A stretch of DNA of 64,000 bases from Hemileia vastatrix (GCA_030280995.1 JASXTE010000011.1:18898103-18962102), one strand, 5' to 3'; shown: positions 35,640-48,412, counted from the first letter of the stretch. Numbers and translations are program-made. The notes: generated from the letters alone by a model not told the origin.

Positions 35640-36160
35640 CTTCCAATAAGTAAAAATGATGGTAGACCACCAGTGATTCACCACCAATCCAAATAGACCA
35701 AAGAAGCCAGTCCCAAGCCTGTAAGCCAGTTGAAAGTCATAGTGGAATTGAAACCTGAATTACAAAAACCAAAACTAGAATTTAACTAGGACAAACAAAA
35801 TACTTTAAACAGACATTATGGGGTGACTGTTCTACAGAGCAGCCAGATCATCAGTTACCCCCACACTTGCCAAAATAAAATCTAGAAGCCCCCCCTGGGT
35901 ACCTTCTAACAAAAATGAAACATCCAACACAATAAACCAAAACCAATAAGAGTGAAGAGTCCGGCACTTGAAGACCAGTAGAATTTCCAGTTTAAAGTCA
36001 TAGAGGACTAAAACCTGTGAAGAGAAACCAATACTAGGGTTCAACAAAATTAAGAGAAGGGGTTAAAAACAGACAATCTGGGGTAACTGTTCTACAGAGC
36101 AGCCAACTCATCAGTTACCCCTACACTATCCAAGATCAAATCTAGAAGCCCCACCCATGG
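35640..36160 (-). repeat. Tandem hairpin-bearing repeat after pol in copy A
   Basis: Two units about 260 bp apart (near 35819 and 36079). Each carries an inverted repeat GGGGTAACTG...CAGTTACCCC (the first unit has one change) around a loop containing CTACAGAGCAGCCA. Between them is a TTTAAAGTC...GGACT motif. The same units occur in copy B near 52013 and 52273, and once near 49293. They lie in the 3' noncoding tail of the element. Confidence 0.8.
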
Positions 36161-36257
36161 GTACCTTATAACAAAAAAGTTTCCATTTAAACAGATGCAC
36201 AGCATCACCAAAACCAAAGATTTAAAGAATGGTCCATAGTTTATCCTCATTGTGTAG

Positions 36258-37412
36258 TCAATCTTCTTCACTTCTAGTGCCTCTTGGGTAAAATCTCTTC
36301 ACCTGATCAGCAGCCACTCTCTTCTTTAAGACTGCTCCATCTAGCTCCTCCAAAACATAAGAACCCCCAGAAACCAGAGATCTGACTCTGTAAGGTCCAT
36401 TCCATCTGTCAGAAAACATTTTTCCCCACTTACTCTCCAAACTACTATTATACACCAAAACCAAACAACCAGATTTCAAGGAATTTCTGAGTCTATGGGC
36501 CAACTTCTTGTCCCAGAATCTGACTGATTGATTTCTTATCTTCATCACTCTAGAGTATGCCTTCTCTTCATATTCCTCTCAACATTCCAACTGTTGCATC
36601 CTGGAACAGAGAAAATCTTCTGTTGAGCACTCATCATCCTGAAAAATTCCAAAATAAGAGATAGCTTCCAAATCCACTGGTAGAACAGCTTTCCTCCCAA
36701 AAATTAATTCATAAGGAGAATATCCAGCTGTCCTTTTTACATTGACCCTATCATTAAATAAAACCAAGGGTAAATAATGCCTTCAATTTTCAGCACTATC
36801 TCCACACATCTTCACCATAACATTCTTGATAACTTGATGGCCTCTTTCAACCATGCCTTCAGCTTCAGGATAATAAGGTGTAGCCACTCTGACTTTAGAG
36901 CCTATAGTTGCCACAGCTTCTTTAAACTCTACTCCAAGCTCTGGCCCACCATCAGCAGTCACCAACTTCATCAACTCATACCTAAACACCTATTCTTTAT
37001 TCAAAGATTCTGCCAAATTTTTGGCAGTCAAATTAACCAGAGGCAATGCCTCAACCCAACCAGACAAATTGTCCCTTAAAACAATCAAGTTTTTATACCA
37101 GACCTCTTTAATATGGAAAGCATCCAAACTGACTCTTCAAAAAACAGTTGATTCACCAGTAGCATGACCAACTTCTTTAGTTTTCAAGTAACTTCTTCTT
37201 AAAAATTTTTCACAAGATTGACCCCAACCCTGTACAGTCAACTTCATACCTGGCCACCAAGATCTATCAGCTACTCTTGTATAAGTCTCCCCAAAACCTT
37301 TATGACCAAGGTATTCATGCAAAGACTTCAACGCCAACTCTTGATCCTTCTTCTGAGTCACCAATACTTGAGGATTTGGATGTCTCCTCCTCATCAACCT
37401 CCTTCCTGACAT
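36258..37412 (-). pseudogene. Integrase remnant of copy A
   Basis: Pieces in two or three frames. The zinc-binding N-terminal part is 37412-37137 (YLGHKGFGETY, SWWPGMK, CEKF). The catalytic core lies at about 37130-36579, with TADGGPE and a YYPEAEGMVERGHQ motif giving the second Asp and the Glu. The C-terminal part, 36548-36258, has the WNGPYRVRSLVSGGSYVLEEL motif of gypsy integrases. Stops and frame changes (for example near 36989 and 36770) make it nonfunctional. In the intact order it follows RNase H. Confidence 0.8.
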
Positions 37413-37560
37413 CTAGAAGCTCGGACTCTTCTTCTTGATTTCCACCCAAGTATCATCATCACAAATATCTGGCCTTTACAAGGCTAACAGATATTCAAAC
37501 ATAATAAAAGAACCCCAGTCTGACCCAAGGTCTCATCTTCAAATTCAACAAAACAACATT

Positions 37561-38000
37561 TTAGGGTACAACCCTGTCATCAAAATCTCCAGTATACACA
37601 TGGGAAACACAACCAGCCCATCCAGGACACCAATCCCTAAACTTTGGTACATCCTTTTCCTTCCACTGAATGTTAAGAGAGTCCAGTTCACCAACAAAAA
37701 CACAATTTTCCAATTTTGAGCCATCCCAAACAACAGCCCCATCTTCATCAACAAAAACATCCTGATAACCAGAATCAAGATCAGAACCAGCCAGTTTGAC
37801 ATCTTGGGGGAGGAGAGAACCATCATCTAGTTTAGCCTCATGGGGGAGAAGAGAAAAATCTTTTGCACCCTTTGTGCTGGCCCTAACCACTGGGACATCT
37901 TCATCAAATTCTTCTGAGTCTGAATCTTCATCCGTGGGTGGTCTTCTTGATAATCCATCTGGCATTGTAAAAGTTTTTCCAGGTTTGTGAACCAGGTAAG
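37561..38000 (-). pseudogene. RNase H-integrase linker of copy A
   Basis: Minus-strand frame reading VHKPGKTFTMPDGLSRRPP, then an acidic Ser/Asp-rich stretch. VHKPG..F..PD.LSR is the usual end of a gypsy RNase H domain. The matching segment of copy B runs on unbroken to the rest of RNase H. Here the solo LTR 38001-38833 separates the two halves. Confidence 0.75.
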
Positions 38001-38833
38001 TGTCACCAGACAACCTACACACAAGGTCGAGGATGTTCCTGTAAGTGAGATGAGGAGTTAAGATACTTCTTAGAAGCACAGATGGATGGTTCAAGGAAGT
38101 AATTCGAAGATGACTCAAAGGAAGAACTACTGCTTCAAGATATGTTTGAGAAGAATTCCAATATAGTTTAAAGGTAATGTTAAAATTCTTATAATATCAC
38201 AAAGGGTTGGAAACTCAACAATTAAGTTTTTAAGATTTAGGAATGATTATTGAGAAAAGTAAGAAAGATACAATAATAATTATTTCACTTAAAGTTTTAC
38301 CACTATTAATTATAAATATGTTTTATAATTTAATTCTAAAGAGTATCAAACCAAAAAACCCAACCACTTTTATATCCTTTACTCCTCCTCACATTCACCT
38401 CATACCCATCCACTATTCCACACACCACAGACCATTAAAATACATCCATCACACCTGGACCCTCCTCACTAACATCTGTTACACCAGGACCTTCCTTACT
38501 AACATCCGTTTAACCCCTTAATCCTCCACTAACCATTCCATCCATGCTCACTACCCCTTAATAACCCACAGACATTCCATAAACCTTTTAATGTACTATT
38601 AAATTAACTATTGTGCTGTGCGTCGCTTATTGAAAAAAAGACTAAGACACACTATTGAGAGATTGACTTATTTAGATTTAGAATTTAGGCTAGCGCGGTT
38701 GAATAGCGAGTACACAAAGGAAAGTCGCAGTTTGCTATGGAGAATTGCTTTCTGCGCTTCGAGTATGGATTTGAGTCACTTATTATTGATTTACTGAGCT
38801 ACTTTTGCCTCGAGTGTCACCTGGTGCGTGACA
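38001..38833 (-). repeat. Solo LTR inserted in copy A
   Basis: About 833 bp, matching the reverse complement of the LTR at 58970-59777; both share TGTCAC ends and the passage CTACTTTTGCCT next to the border. The 5-bp flanks are GTAAG and GTCAG, a near-duplication. Copy B is empty at the matching place (near 55318-55335, ACCAGGTCAAAAGAAA), which confirms the insertion. No internal domain remains, so it came from LTR-LTR recombination. Confidence 0.9.
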
Positions 38834-40148
38834 GTCAGAAGAAAAATGCTAAATAAATGTCACCCACCTAGTCATTGGAGCATTTGGAAGACTAGGTGTA
38901 TTGATCATTTAAAACACAGATTTTGCATCCACCTGCAGCTCAAAATGCTGCCCCCACAAAACAGTTTTCAGCTTCTTCAAAATTTTTGCTACACCACACA
39001 ATCCCAACTTAGGTTACGAATAACTAGATTCAACCTCATTAAATACCATGGACTCATACCTTACTGGCCTGACCCTCCCAGTTTTATCTTCCTTTGACAA
39101 CACAGCACCAGCAGCAATATAACTTGAGTCCACTGCCAGATAAATTTTTTCAGCTCCCACTCCATAATCCAACTTGTGAAGAATAATATCTTCACCTACC
39201 ACCTTCTTCAACTTTTGAAAATCCTCTTCACGCTCTTCAGTCCATACCCACCCTTTATCTTTCCTGGTAAACTTCCTTGAAGGGGAAGCCAACAAAGAAA
39301 ATTTTTTTTATAAAATTTCTGACATACACACAAACCCCCAAAAATCCCCTAACTTCAGTACTATTTTTAGGCCTTGGCCATGACTGAATTTCATTAACTT
39401 TTTTCTTTGCCATACTCCTTCCCTCCTTACATAATAAATGACCCAGAATTTTCAGAGCAGGAAAACAAAAACAAAAATTTGACCCAGAAATGGTCAAGTC
39501 AGCCTCTTCAATCCTAAATAATACTCTCTCTAGAGTAATTTAATATTCCAAAACAAATCTCCTTATACCTGGGTTCTCCTTCAGCACCTAATTCCCATAA
39601 TCAGTGGATGGTCCTTTGATTCCGCCATCATCAATAAAAATACCAGCATGAGTAGGAACCCCATTCTGTAAAATCCAAGCCATTTATGCTTGATATACTG
39701 CTACTGAATTAGTTGCTCCTTGAGGCAACCTAGTGAGCTGAAATGTTCCGAAAGGAGTCTCAAAAGTTGTAAGTGGCCATGAATCAGTGTGAAGTTCCCT
39801 TTCCTTATAAGCACTCATAATATCACCCAAACCATAACACACCCTACTAGCAAAAGCTTCCACAAAGTCCTCTGCACTCAGAAGAATCCCAGAGTCCTTT
39901 ATAGTGGCTCTATTCAAGGCTATAAGATCATGCAACACCCTCAGCTTCCCATTCTGCTTCTTTCCACAGAAGACCAGATGTGAGTAACAAGATGTTAATT
40001 GTTTGTATAAACCAGTCCTGACTCTTTCCCTAACAATCTCTACAAAATCATACATAATAGAAGCTGGAATTGAAATAGCTTTGATTTGCCAAGGTTTGTG
40101 ATAAACAACAGGAATCAAATAAGGTTCCCCATAAGAGTGTTTCAACAC
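38834..40148 (-). pseudogene. RT and RNase H remnant of copy A
   Basis: RT segment 40148-39684 has NGKLRVLHDLIALNR, YGLGDIM and TRLPQGATNS. Just downstream, in another frame near 39640, GIFIDDGG is the catalytic box (F-I-D-D). The connection piece at 39497-39255 has ILGHLLCKEGR and RGFLGVCVYVRNFI. RNase H at 39295-39014 has AVDSSYIAAGAVLS. At least four frame breaks are present. The FIDDGGIKGP wording differs from the YIDD family of the intact element, so this is a separate gypsy lineage. Confidence 0.8.
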
Positions 40149-40496
40149 ACAACTTTTGTCCTCAAAAAAATGCCTATGCTTTCTCCCTCAGCACAATATC
40201 ATAAAACAACAACTTCTTTTCCTCATCAAAAAAACACCCATCAGGACCAAATTAACAACTTTCAACCTTTCCGCAGTCACCATAGCAGTTTCCACAAAAT
40301 CAGGAGGTTTCTTCACCAGAGGAGTACAGTAAGGATCTCTTGAAAATGGAGGTCTCTTCAAAGGACAATTTAAACCTACAGGCATAGGCTCAATGACAGG
40401 CCTAATTTTCTGCACTACCTTCTTATACTTTGCAGCTCCACCTCCAACTTGAAGGATCTTCAGACATCTTCACCACCAGACCTGGAACAAAAAACA

Positions 40497-41457
40497 AGCA
40501 TTTCCCCATCGCTCACATGTGTGGCCAAGGTAATGTATTTGAAAGCTGTAGAAGAAACCCTAGCAGTGCACAATTGGGAGGACTTACTTTTAGACCCCAA
40601 TCTCACCACTCCAAAACTTTTCTGAAATTCCACATCTTCATCCTCACTTCCATCTTCTAAATCTTCAAATCTTGATTCATCTTCTGAATCACATCTTCTA
40701 AAATTGTGCAGTTTATCCGCATGCTGGAGGCCCAAAAATTAATCTTGCTGATTTTTTTCTTTAAAAATTTGCACAGTTTAACCTCATTCTGGAGGCCCAA
40801 AAATTGATCTTTCTGATCTTCTTTCTTCAAAAATTTGTGCAGTTTAACCTCATGCAGGTGGTCCAAAAATTGATCTTTCTGATCTTCACCAAAATAATTC
40901 CTTTAAAATTTTGTGCAGTTTAACCTCATGCTCGAGGCCCAAAAATTGATCTTGCTGATATTTTTTATTTAAAATTTTGTGCAGTTTAACCTCATTCTGT
41001 AGGCCAAAAAATTGATCTTGCTGATCTTCTTTCTTAAAAATCTCGGGCAGTTTAACCTCATGCTGGAGGCCCAAAAATTAATCTTGCTGATATTCTTTCT
41101 TCAAAATCTTGTGCAGTTTAACTTCATTCTGGAGGCTCAAAAATTGATCTTGATGATCTTCTTTCCTCAAAATCTTGTGCAGTTTAACCTTATGCTGGAC
41201 GCCCTAAAATTGATCTTGATGGTCTTCACAAAAATAATTCTTTTCTTCTTTCTTGATTATCTTCATATTTTTTTCATTTTATTCAGTTATCTTTAAATTT
41301 TTATTTGATTTTCTTCAGTCTTCTTCTATCCTAAAAAAATAAACAGGGGTTCCCAAATGCTCACAGATGTGGCCAAGGTAATGTTTTTGAAAGGCATAGA
41401 AGAAACCCTAGTGGTGCACAATTGGGAGGACTTACTTTTACACCCCAATCTCACCAT
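40497..41457 (-). repeat. Internal duplication around a 66-bp coding minisatellite in copy A
   Basis: Between about 40700 and 41240 some eight units of about 66 bp repeat in tandem. In the minus frame they encode a 22-residue repeat of the type DQFLGLQHEVKLHKILKKED. They are bracketed by two direct copies of a ~110-bp segment (40497-40605 and 41347-41457) that encodes LGSKSKSSQL and neighbours. Copy B has the same bracket (about 56990 and 57430) but only two or three units (about 57190-57320), so the array expanded in A or shrank in B. Units are multiples of 3 and keep frame. Confidence 0.85.
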
Positions 41458-42052
41458 CCACAGCTTTTCCACATATATTTCAATAAAGATATATAACCAA
41501 TCTTCTTTTTTGAACTTGAATTAGAAATAATTAAGAATCTTGAGAGAGAACAGATACTTGATAAAAAATGAAGAATACTTGCAGAGAAAGAAACATTAAA
41601 AAGTGAAAGTTGAAAATCCACTTGGTATATCTTCAAGGGAGCTGACCTACTACAACATGGGATTTCCTTATCTTGGGGAGAGGTTGTAGCACTTGAGTGA
41701 TCAGCCCTCATCACTCTAAAAAAGACAGACTCCCTCTAGAGCCTGAGCCACACTCCAAAAAACCAGAGGCAGTACCCACTTTTCTTCTTCTCCTACATCA
41801 GTTCATTCAATGTCACATTGAAGAAAAACCAGGCCTGGTCTCCCAGCCATCCTCTCCAGGATATGATAATCTCATGTGAAGCCTCCTTTTATCCTCACCA
41901 GTCAACTCCAAACTGATTCCCACATCAAACTGATAGCCAATTCTTGTTGAAAATCCATCAAGGATGGCCCACCCAAAAATGCTTTTACTGTTCCTTTGGC
42001 AATATAAAAATGAACATTTCCTGAGGCTCCACCCACATCTAACTTCACAAAC

Positions 42053-42463
42053 TCAGATTTTCTTACCCAATTCAGTGACATGGCCACAAATCCCTCTCAA
42101 ATTTTCACCAATACCTCTCTTGATGGGGAGGTCCAGATGAGTAGCCTCAAACAAAGAAATAAGGTTAATCTGAGATCCTGAATCCACCAATGCCCTATCA
42201 TCCCTGCCATTCAGAGTGACATTAAAATAACCCAGAGGTGCAGAAAAATGGGTTTCCAACCCCTCACCAAATTTTTTAGCAGAATCACAAATGTATTCTA
42301 CCTCCCCAGAAGAAACCCTTCTCCTGGTCAACAACTTTTTCTGTCTATCAGCCAACCCAGGAATGATAGAATACAACTCCCCATAAGTAAGGGAAACCTG
42401 ACACTGATTCATCATTTCCAGGAAAGAGTACATAACATTAACTTGGCCAGAAACCATTGGCAT
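42053..42463 (-). pseudogene. Retropepsin-like protease remnant of copy A
   Basis: A 136-codon open piece with NVTLNGRDDRALVDSGSQIN; D-S-G is the aspartic protease active site. The upstream part (MVSGQVNVMYSFLEMMNQ) is linker. It lies between gag and the 66-bp repeat spacer, as expected. The rest of the polyprotein frame is broken. Confidence 0.75.
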
Positions 42464-42508
42464 CTCAAAGTGAGCTCTTTACTTAACTACCTTGGTCTTA
42501 GAAGATTC

Positions 42509-44113
42509 TTAAGGACCAGAACCACCAACATATTTACCATAAAAAAAAATCAAACCAGATCCCTCACCAGAACTTCTAAATCCAGCAGGCTTTGGAAATG
42601 AAGCCAAAGGGACATCCTCCTCAGAGTCAGAATCAACATCCATAGGCATTGGCTCACCATTCATGTCCAATGCTCCAAAACTAGGGGGGCCCATATCATC
42701 TATACCCTTCTGCATCTTGTACAGCTCCTCTTTTCTGTACTTCTTCCTAGCTGCACTCAGCTTAGGATCCACCTTTGAAGCCTTAGGCTTTGGTTGGGCC
42801 TGAGAGCTGCTCTTAGGTCTTTCCAACTTTCCAGCTTCTACATCATAAGCACCAGCCAAGCATTAACCACTTGACTTTTCACCACAAGAATACAACTCCG
42901 AACCACCAATAGAAGATGTAAATGAGACTCTATTAGCTTACTTTCCCTTGCTCTTGCCATAATCTCCAGCTTTACCAGAAGAAGAAGCCTCAATAGGCAA
43001 ATCTTCAAATATTGGCCTCCCTGAGTTGACATTATGTCTCCTCCTCACTTAGTCCACTGGAGCCTGACCATTATTAGGCTTCAAAAAAGAACCATCTTGT
43101 AACCTGAAAACTCTCCCATCAAATTATACCTTCCCTTCTGACACATCCCTATTCAGTGCCCAAAAATCATTGGACTTGTGGCCCTTCCTGCTGCAATAAC
43201 AGCAGACCCAAGAACCACTCCTAACAACTCTCCTATCAAAAACTCTAGGCTGAGAAGGAGACTTATTGGCCTTCTGAGCCTCCTGAACAAAAATATGTAG
43301 TTTTCTTGTCAGATCAGCCGACTACTCCACAACTAGATCAACCTCTTTATGCTTCTCAAGAGCCTTTCCCTTGTTCAAAATCTCCTTCTTTTTTGATTCC
43401 TCCACATCTTCAGAAAAAGCTTCACTGACCTTACTAACATACTTGGTGCTAGCTTCCTGGAAATAATCCACTGCCAAAAATTTCAGATGACCCTCAACAA
43501 ACTCCTTCACCACAGAAAGAGCAGGCAATTTCTGACTCCCATAAGGAAGAATCTTCATCTTATCCTTCCTTTCCAACTCCTTCAACACATCAATTCTGAC
43601 ATTTCTGGCCAGAGCATACCAGAAAACATCCCTCTCAGAGTCAGTACTCTCCAACTCCTGCATATCCACCCAATAATCCACCACTTGCTCCAACTGAGCC
43701 AGAAACTTCCTGTAAGTATGGAGATTTTCCACACCTCCATAAGATTGCCTATCACATACAATTATATTGAGATCCAACATAGAGTATCTGGATCCCCACC
43801 TGTCCGTCATCTGCAGACACAAATTTTTCCAATCTTTCCTCCTATAACCCTCCATAGCAGCAACCTCCTTCACCAGAGCCCTTTCACCAATATAGAAGAT
43901 GACTTGCTTCACCATGTCCAAGTGAGAAGTACCATCCACATTCCCAGAAGCCTCAAACAGCTCCAGAAACAACTTCACATCCTCCCCCACAAACTTAGGC
44001 CCCTTCCAAGACTTGATCTTGACAGAAGGCCTAACAGAAACAGGAGGAGTGCCATCCTCAGCAGCACCAACAGTGACACTACCACCACTAGAAAAAGAGG
44101 GTCCAGAAGACAT
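42509..44113 (-). pseudogene. Gag remnant of copy A
   Basis: The start ATG at 44113 opens 263 codons of capsid-like sequence: KSWKGPKFVGEDVKLFLELFEASG, then WKNLCLQMTDRWG and a long helical part. This follows the general layout of gypsy Gag. A TAG at 43322-43324 breaks it. Farther on (about 43150-43210) a CCYCSRKGHKSND piece is a zinc-knuckle remnant. A Lys/Pro-rich and acidic tail (42859-42509) continues with further stops. Confidence 0.75.
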
Positions 44114-44198
44114 GGTCCAATAGATTCCAGAAAAACAATTTCAACCACAGAAGAGAGTCCAAAAGTAACAGGAAATCCAAAAAGCTAACAAATCCTCA

Positions 44199-44215
44199 CC
44201 CCACGTTGGGCTCCA
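44199..44215 (-). other. Primer binding site of copy A
   Basis: On the minus strand TGGAGCCCAACGTGGGG begins 4 nt after the LTR end. It differs at one base from the classic tRNA-Lys site TGGCGCCCAACGTGGGG, so a tRNA-Lys-like primer is likely. It fixes the element's direction and the LTR border at 44220. Confidence 0.7.
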
Positions 44216-44219
44216 AAAA

Positions 44220-45318
44220 TGTAGACAATCCTGTAGTACTAGCTATAGGCCTTGACCAAGGGAGTTGGAGTAAAACTGGATAGAAAAACTCCTGTTCCTT
44301 TCAGAAAATACCAGGTGAGATTTATTTTCTACAGAATATTAGAGACTGTTACTATACCCCTTCCAACACACTTCTTGACTGCTTAACAAGTCAAGACAGT
44401 AGCCAATAGCATACCAATGAGAACCAAAGAACCAGAAAACTGAAATGCAGAAAGGTCCACACCAGAAAAACAAAACACTGTGCACTTGTTGCACAAAAAA
44501 CAGAAATAATACTTGATTAAAGTTGCAAAGCTACACTAGAGAAACCAGTATCCAAAGTTGACTTAAATGAAGAACAAATGTTGCAACAAACACAGCCAAA
44601 TGTGGCCAAAAAACAGTGAAAACTGAGTGAGAAAAAATGATATAATTACCAGATTATTGTATGATAATTAAAGTTTCCCCAAACTGTCTTATTCAGTATG
44701 TACACACAGACCACCATCTAAAAAATCCATGCACAGCAACAAATTTCGCGCTTTTGGAAGCCAAATTGAATAAAAACCCTCTAGAAGCGCTCTTCATCCT
44801 TCTATAACCAAGGCAGGTGGGCCTCCCACCTTGGGTAGCCCGCCTAGAAGCAGACAGACCTCCCTGAAGCCATAAAACTACCAAAAACCTTGAACAAAGC
44901 CCAAAAATACTTAGAAAAATCCACCACAACAACTAAAACCTTTAAAACACAAAATTAAGCTGTGAAAACATTAAGACTTATAATATAGAGCCAAATTAGC
45001 TCTACTTAATAGTACTAAGCACTTAACCCTAAGAATTAAGGTTATCCCGTAAGACACAAAAAACAAAATTAAACAGCTATCTTTTAAAAATGAAAATTGA
45101 GAAAATTACCCCTTAAAACTTAGAATATTAAAAATGTCATCTAGACATAAAATATAGAGAAAAACCAGGCTATCCAATGGTAGTACCCACACACCCATAG
45201 TCCCAATATTCCCTGAATAAAACCGGAAAAACACCCAATTATTCAACCAATGTCAATCAAGATATACCAAAACAGCGCCAAACAGACCTTCAAAGGCCTC
45301 TGCCAATGTTGGAAGACC
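44220..45318 (-). repeat. 5' LTR of copy A
   Basis: Plus-strand start TGTAGACAATCC. It resembles 47313-48412 over the whole length (for example the GACCTCCCTGAAGCC segment) at roughly 80 percent by eye. The two are therefore the same LTR family but not a recent pair. The far end near 45318 is set by where the similarity stops. Confidence 0.75.
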
Positions 45319-46880
45319 AAACCGCACTGGGTAAAACTCATCATGAAGTGACAATATGTCTGGAACTATGAAATTTTTCCATGACAATAGGTAATAGTGA
45401 AAAAAATTTTAGATAAGAACTCATCCCATCTGGCTTGACATCATGTCAAGACTTTGGAAGACATAAAGTATTTTAAAGCAATATTATCCATTAAAATTTG
45501 AAAAGAACTATTAAGTCTGAGAAGAAAAGAAAGCCATTTTTTCAGACATTGAATAATAGCAAGTAACTCTTTATCATGAATTTCATACTTTATCTCTGCT
45601 GTGAGCCATTTGCATGATTTGAACGCAACATCATAAAACAATTTTGTTTCAGGATTTACTTGGGATATAAGCCCTGCAATAGCATAATCACTAGCATCTG
45701 TCTTGACAATTTTCAAAGCAGAGGGATCAAAATGTCAAAGAATTGGGGCTGTGGTGAACACAGACTTCAATGCTTCAAATTTCTTTCACACTGTATCAGT
45801 GAAAACAAAGGGAAAATATTTTCTAAGAAGAGAAGTGAAATTTGTAATAGTTTTAGATTAATCTTTAATAAATCTTCTATAGAAATTTTCAAAACCTAAA
45901 AACACTTGTAAGTATTTTACATATTTTTGCTTTGGCCATTCCAATATTTTTTTAACTTTAATATCATCCATGACAAGGCTGTCAGTGAATAATGTAAAAA
46001 CTAAAAAGTCAATAGACTTTAGGTGGAATTGGCACTTAGTGTGCTTGGAGTAGAGACAATAATCTCAAAGAAGATTGAGTACCTGTCAGACATGTTCAAT
46101 ATGTTCCTTGATGGTCTTAGAAAAAATTAAAATATCATCTAAATAGAGGTAAATTTTTTTTTTGAAAACATCATGAAAGATATCATTGACAAAATTTTGA
46201 AAAGTTGAGGGTTCATTACATATCCTTAAAGGCATAACTAGATATTCAAAACAAACGAACCTATTTTGCATTGCTGTTAAAGGTTCATGGCCTTCAGAAA
46301 TACGTAAAAGGTTTTAAGTGCCTCTTAAATCAATTTTAGAGAAGATATTAGCATCACTTAAAAAAGTAAGAAGTAAAGACATAGGCAAAACTGGATATGC
46401 GCTCCTCTTAGTCACTGCATTTAGTTTTCTATAATCAATGCACAAAATAAGACTTCCATCTTTTTTCTTAACAAAAAGAACTGGAGAGCCAGTTGGGGAT
46501 TTACTGGCTCAAATAAAACCTTTTTCTAAATTTTTTGCAATGTTGTTTCAAAGAACTTGAGATTCATCTTTTGATAGGGAGTAGAGAGGACCTGCCAAAG
46601 GCACTGGAGCTACTAATTCTATTTGATGATTTTAGGGTCAATGAGGTGGTAACTTGTCAGCCTTATGAATTTAAAAAAATCAAGAAAGTTGTGATAAAAT
46701 TCTGGTAGAGTTTTTTTAATGGCTTCAATTTTTATTTGGTTTTCCTCATCATTGTCAAAGGAGTTTGTCAAGGGTAGACCTGAATTTAGAAAGCAAGAAT
46801 TGTTTACTTTGAAGCTGTTGAAAACCTCTTTGAGTGAAGTTGTCAGCCTAGTTATCCCCAGGACTGAGTAATTCTTATGT
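45319..46880 (-). pseudogene. Fragment of another gypsy pol (RT, RNase H)
   Basis: RT piece 46271-46086 with FEYLVMPLRICNEPSTFQNFVNDIF and catalytic YLDD. RNase H piece 45716-45441 with KTDASDYAIAGLISQVNP and HDKELLAIIQCLKKW. Minus-strand sequence between and beyond (to about 46880) reads as more RT in several frames. The family matches the + strand element at 59853-64000, not copies A and B. Ends are uncertain. Confidence 0.75.
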
Positions 46881-47312
46881 TTAAAATAAGATAACTTTAT
46901 TTAAATTAAGCTTTTAACTTAAAATTAAGTTTATAATACTTATATATATGATTATAATACGTATATATATGATTATAATACGTATATATATAATTATTAC
47001 ACTATTACATGACTTACAGTTGTTTAAATAGCTTATTCATAGCCTAATGATACTTATTAATGTGTTAATGGAGTCATTATATATATATATTAAGTAATAT
47101 TAAGTAATTATAGACATACATAAGCTTACATGTAAACATAAACCTCATATTCAGTAAAATATGTAGTTATATTATGTATATTTAGGTCTATAAGTGGGTT
47201 TTAACCTCTTAATAGTCTATAACCTTTATTTTTCTGCTTGTTTTAGATCATATGGACATATTCAGTGGACTCACATTGCCTACACAAGAATATACACCTT
47301 TTTAAGGCACTG
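46881..47312. other. AT-rich spacer
   Basis: No gene. It contains three tandem 21-bp units at 46932-46994 and several other TATATA tracts. It may be part of an LTR of the fragment to its left, but no border could be fixed. Confidence 0.4.
46932..46994. repeat. Three tandem 21-bp repeats
   Basis: Unit TATAATACGTATATATATGAT, three copies with one or two changes. Confidence 0.85.
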
Positions 47313-48412
47313 TAGACAATCCTATAGTACTAGCTATAGGCTTTGACCAAGGGAGTTGGATAAAACCCAGAGAGAAAATCCCCTGTCCCTTTAGAAAAAA
47401 TATAAGCGAGATTTACCTGCTACAGTAAATTGGTTCCTGTTTTTTAAATCCCCTTTTCCAATACACTTGACTGCCTGATCAGCCAAGAAAGTAGTCTCCA
47501 GACAGACTAACAAACCAAAGAGCTGAAACGTAGACCAATGACAACACCAGAGAAAGCAATGATACTTGATGTAGGTTGCAAATCCACACCAGAGACAGCA
47601 ATATTACTTGATATAGCTTGCAAGACTACACCAGAGAAAAAAGTTGCCAAAGTTGAGTTAAATGAAGAACTCACCTTGCAACAAACACAGCCAATTGTGG
47701 CCACAAAACAGTGAAAAATGAGTGAGGAACAAGGATATCACCTCCAGATGGTTTTATGATGATTAAGGTTCCCCAAACTGTCTTATTCACTATATATACA
47801 CAAACCACTATCTAAGAGCCCATGCACACCAACAAATTTGGCATTTCTGAGTGCCAAATTGCATAAAACCCCTCTAGAAACGCTTCCCAGCCTTCTAGCA
47901 CTGAGGGGGGCGGTCTGCCCAATGTCGGGAGGCCTGCCTGAGGTGGCCGGACCTCCCTGAAGCCAGAAAGCCACCAAAAACCTCCAAAAATACCCAAAAT
48001 ACTTAGAAAAATAAGCTACGACTACTAAAACCTTTAAAACACATAATTAAGCTATAAGAACATTGTGACATGAAACATAGAGAAAATTTAGCCCATTCTA
48101 ATGGTACTAAGCACTTAACCCTAAGACTTAAGGTTACCCCGTAAAATGCAAAAAACAAAACTTAACAGCAATCTTTTAAAATGAAAAATGAGAAATAATC
48201 CCTTAAATACTTAGAATATGAAAAAATGTCTTCAAGACATGTATAAAGAGAAAAACCGGGGCTATCCAATGGTAATACCCACATCCGCACAGTCCCAATA
48301 TTTTCTGAATAATTCCAGAAAAAAACACCCAATTATTAAACAATGCCATTTAAGACATATCAAAACAATGCCAAACAGACCAACAAAGGGCTCCGCTAAT
48401 GTTGAAAGACCA
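47313..48412 (-). repeat. LTR, probably the 3' LTR of copy B
   Basis: Plus-strand start TGTAGACAATCCTATAG; same family as 44220-45318. It lies beyond the antisense gene and hairpin repeats that follow copy B's pol, so it best fits as the 3' LTR of B, but a separate solo LTR cannot be excluded. Confidence 0.65.

Larger units (their letters stand above)
35245..44219 (-). mobile_element. Decayed Ty3/gypsy copy A, internal region
   Basis: Reads on the minus strand from 44219 down: primer site, gag, protease, spacer with 66-bp repeats, RT, RNase H, integrase, then a noncoding tail with hairpin repeats. It has many stops and frameshifts and is interrupted by a solo LTR at 38001-38833. Its 5' LTR is 44220-45318. 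The 3' LTR is missing; the copy stops at the LTR-like unit ending at 35244. A second copy (B, about 51560-58969) matches it along most of its length. Confidence 0.85.

Noticed and set aside
44220..48412. 44220-45318 and 47313-48412 as the two LTRs of one element around 45319-47312
   Set aside because: They are too diverged, the RT fragment between belongs to another gypsy lineage, and the primer site at 44199 ties the left one to copy A.
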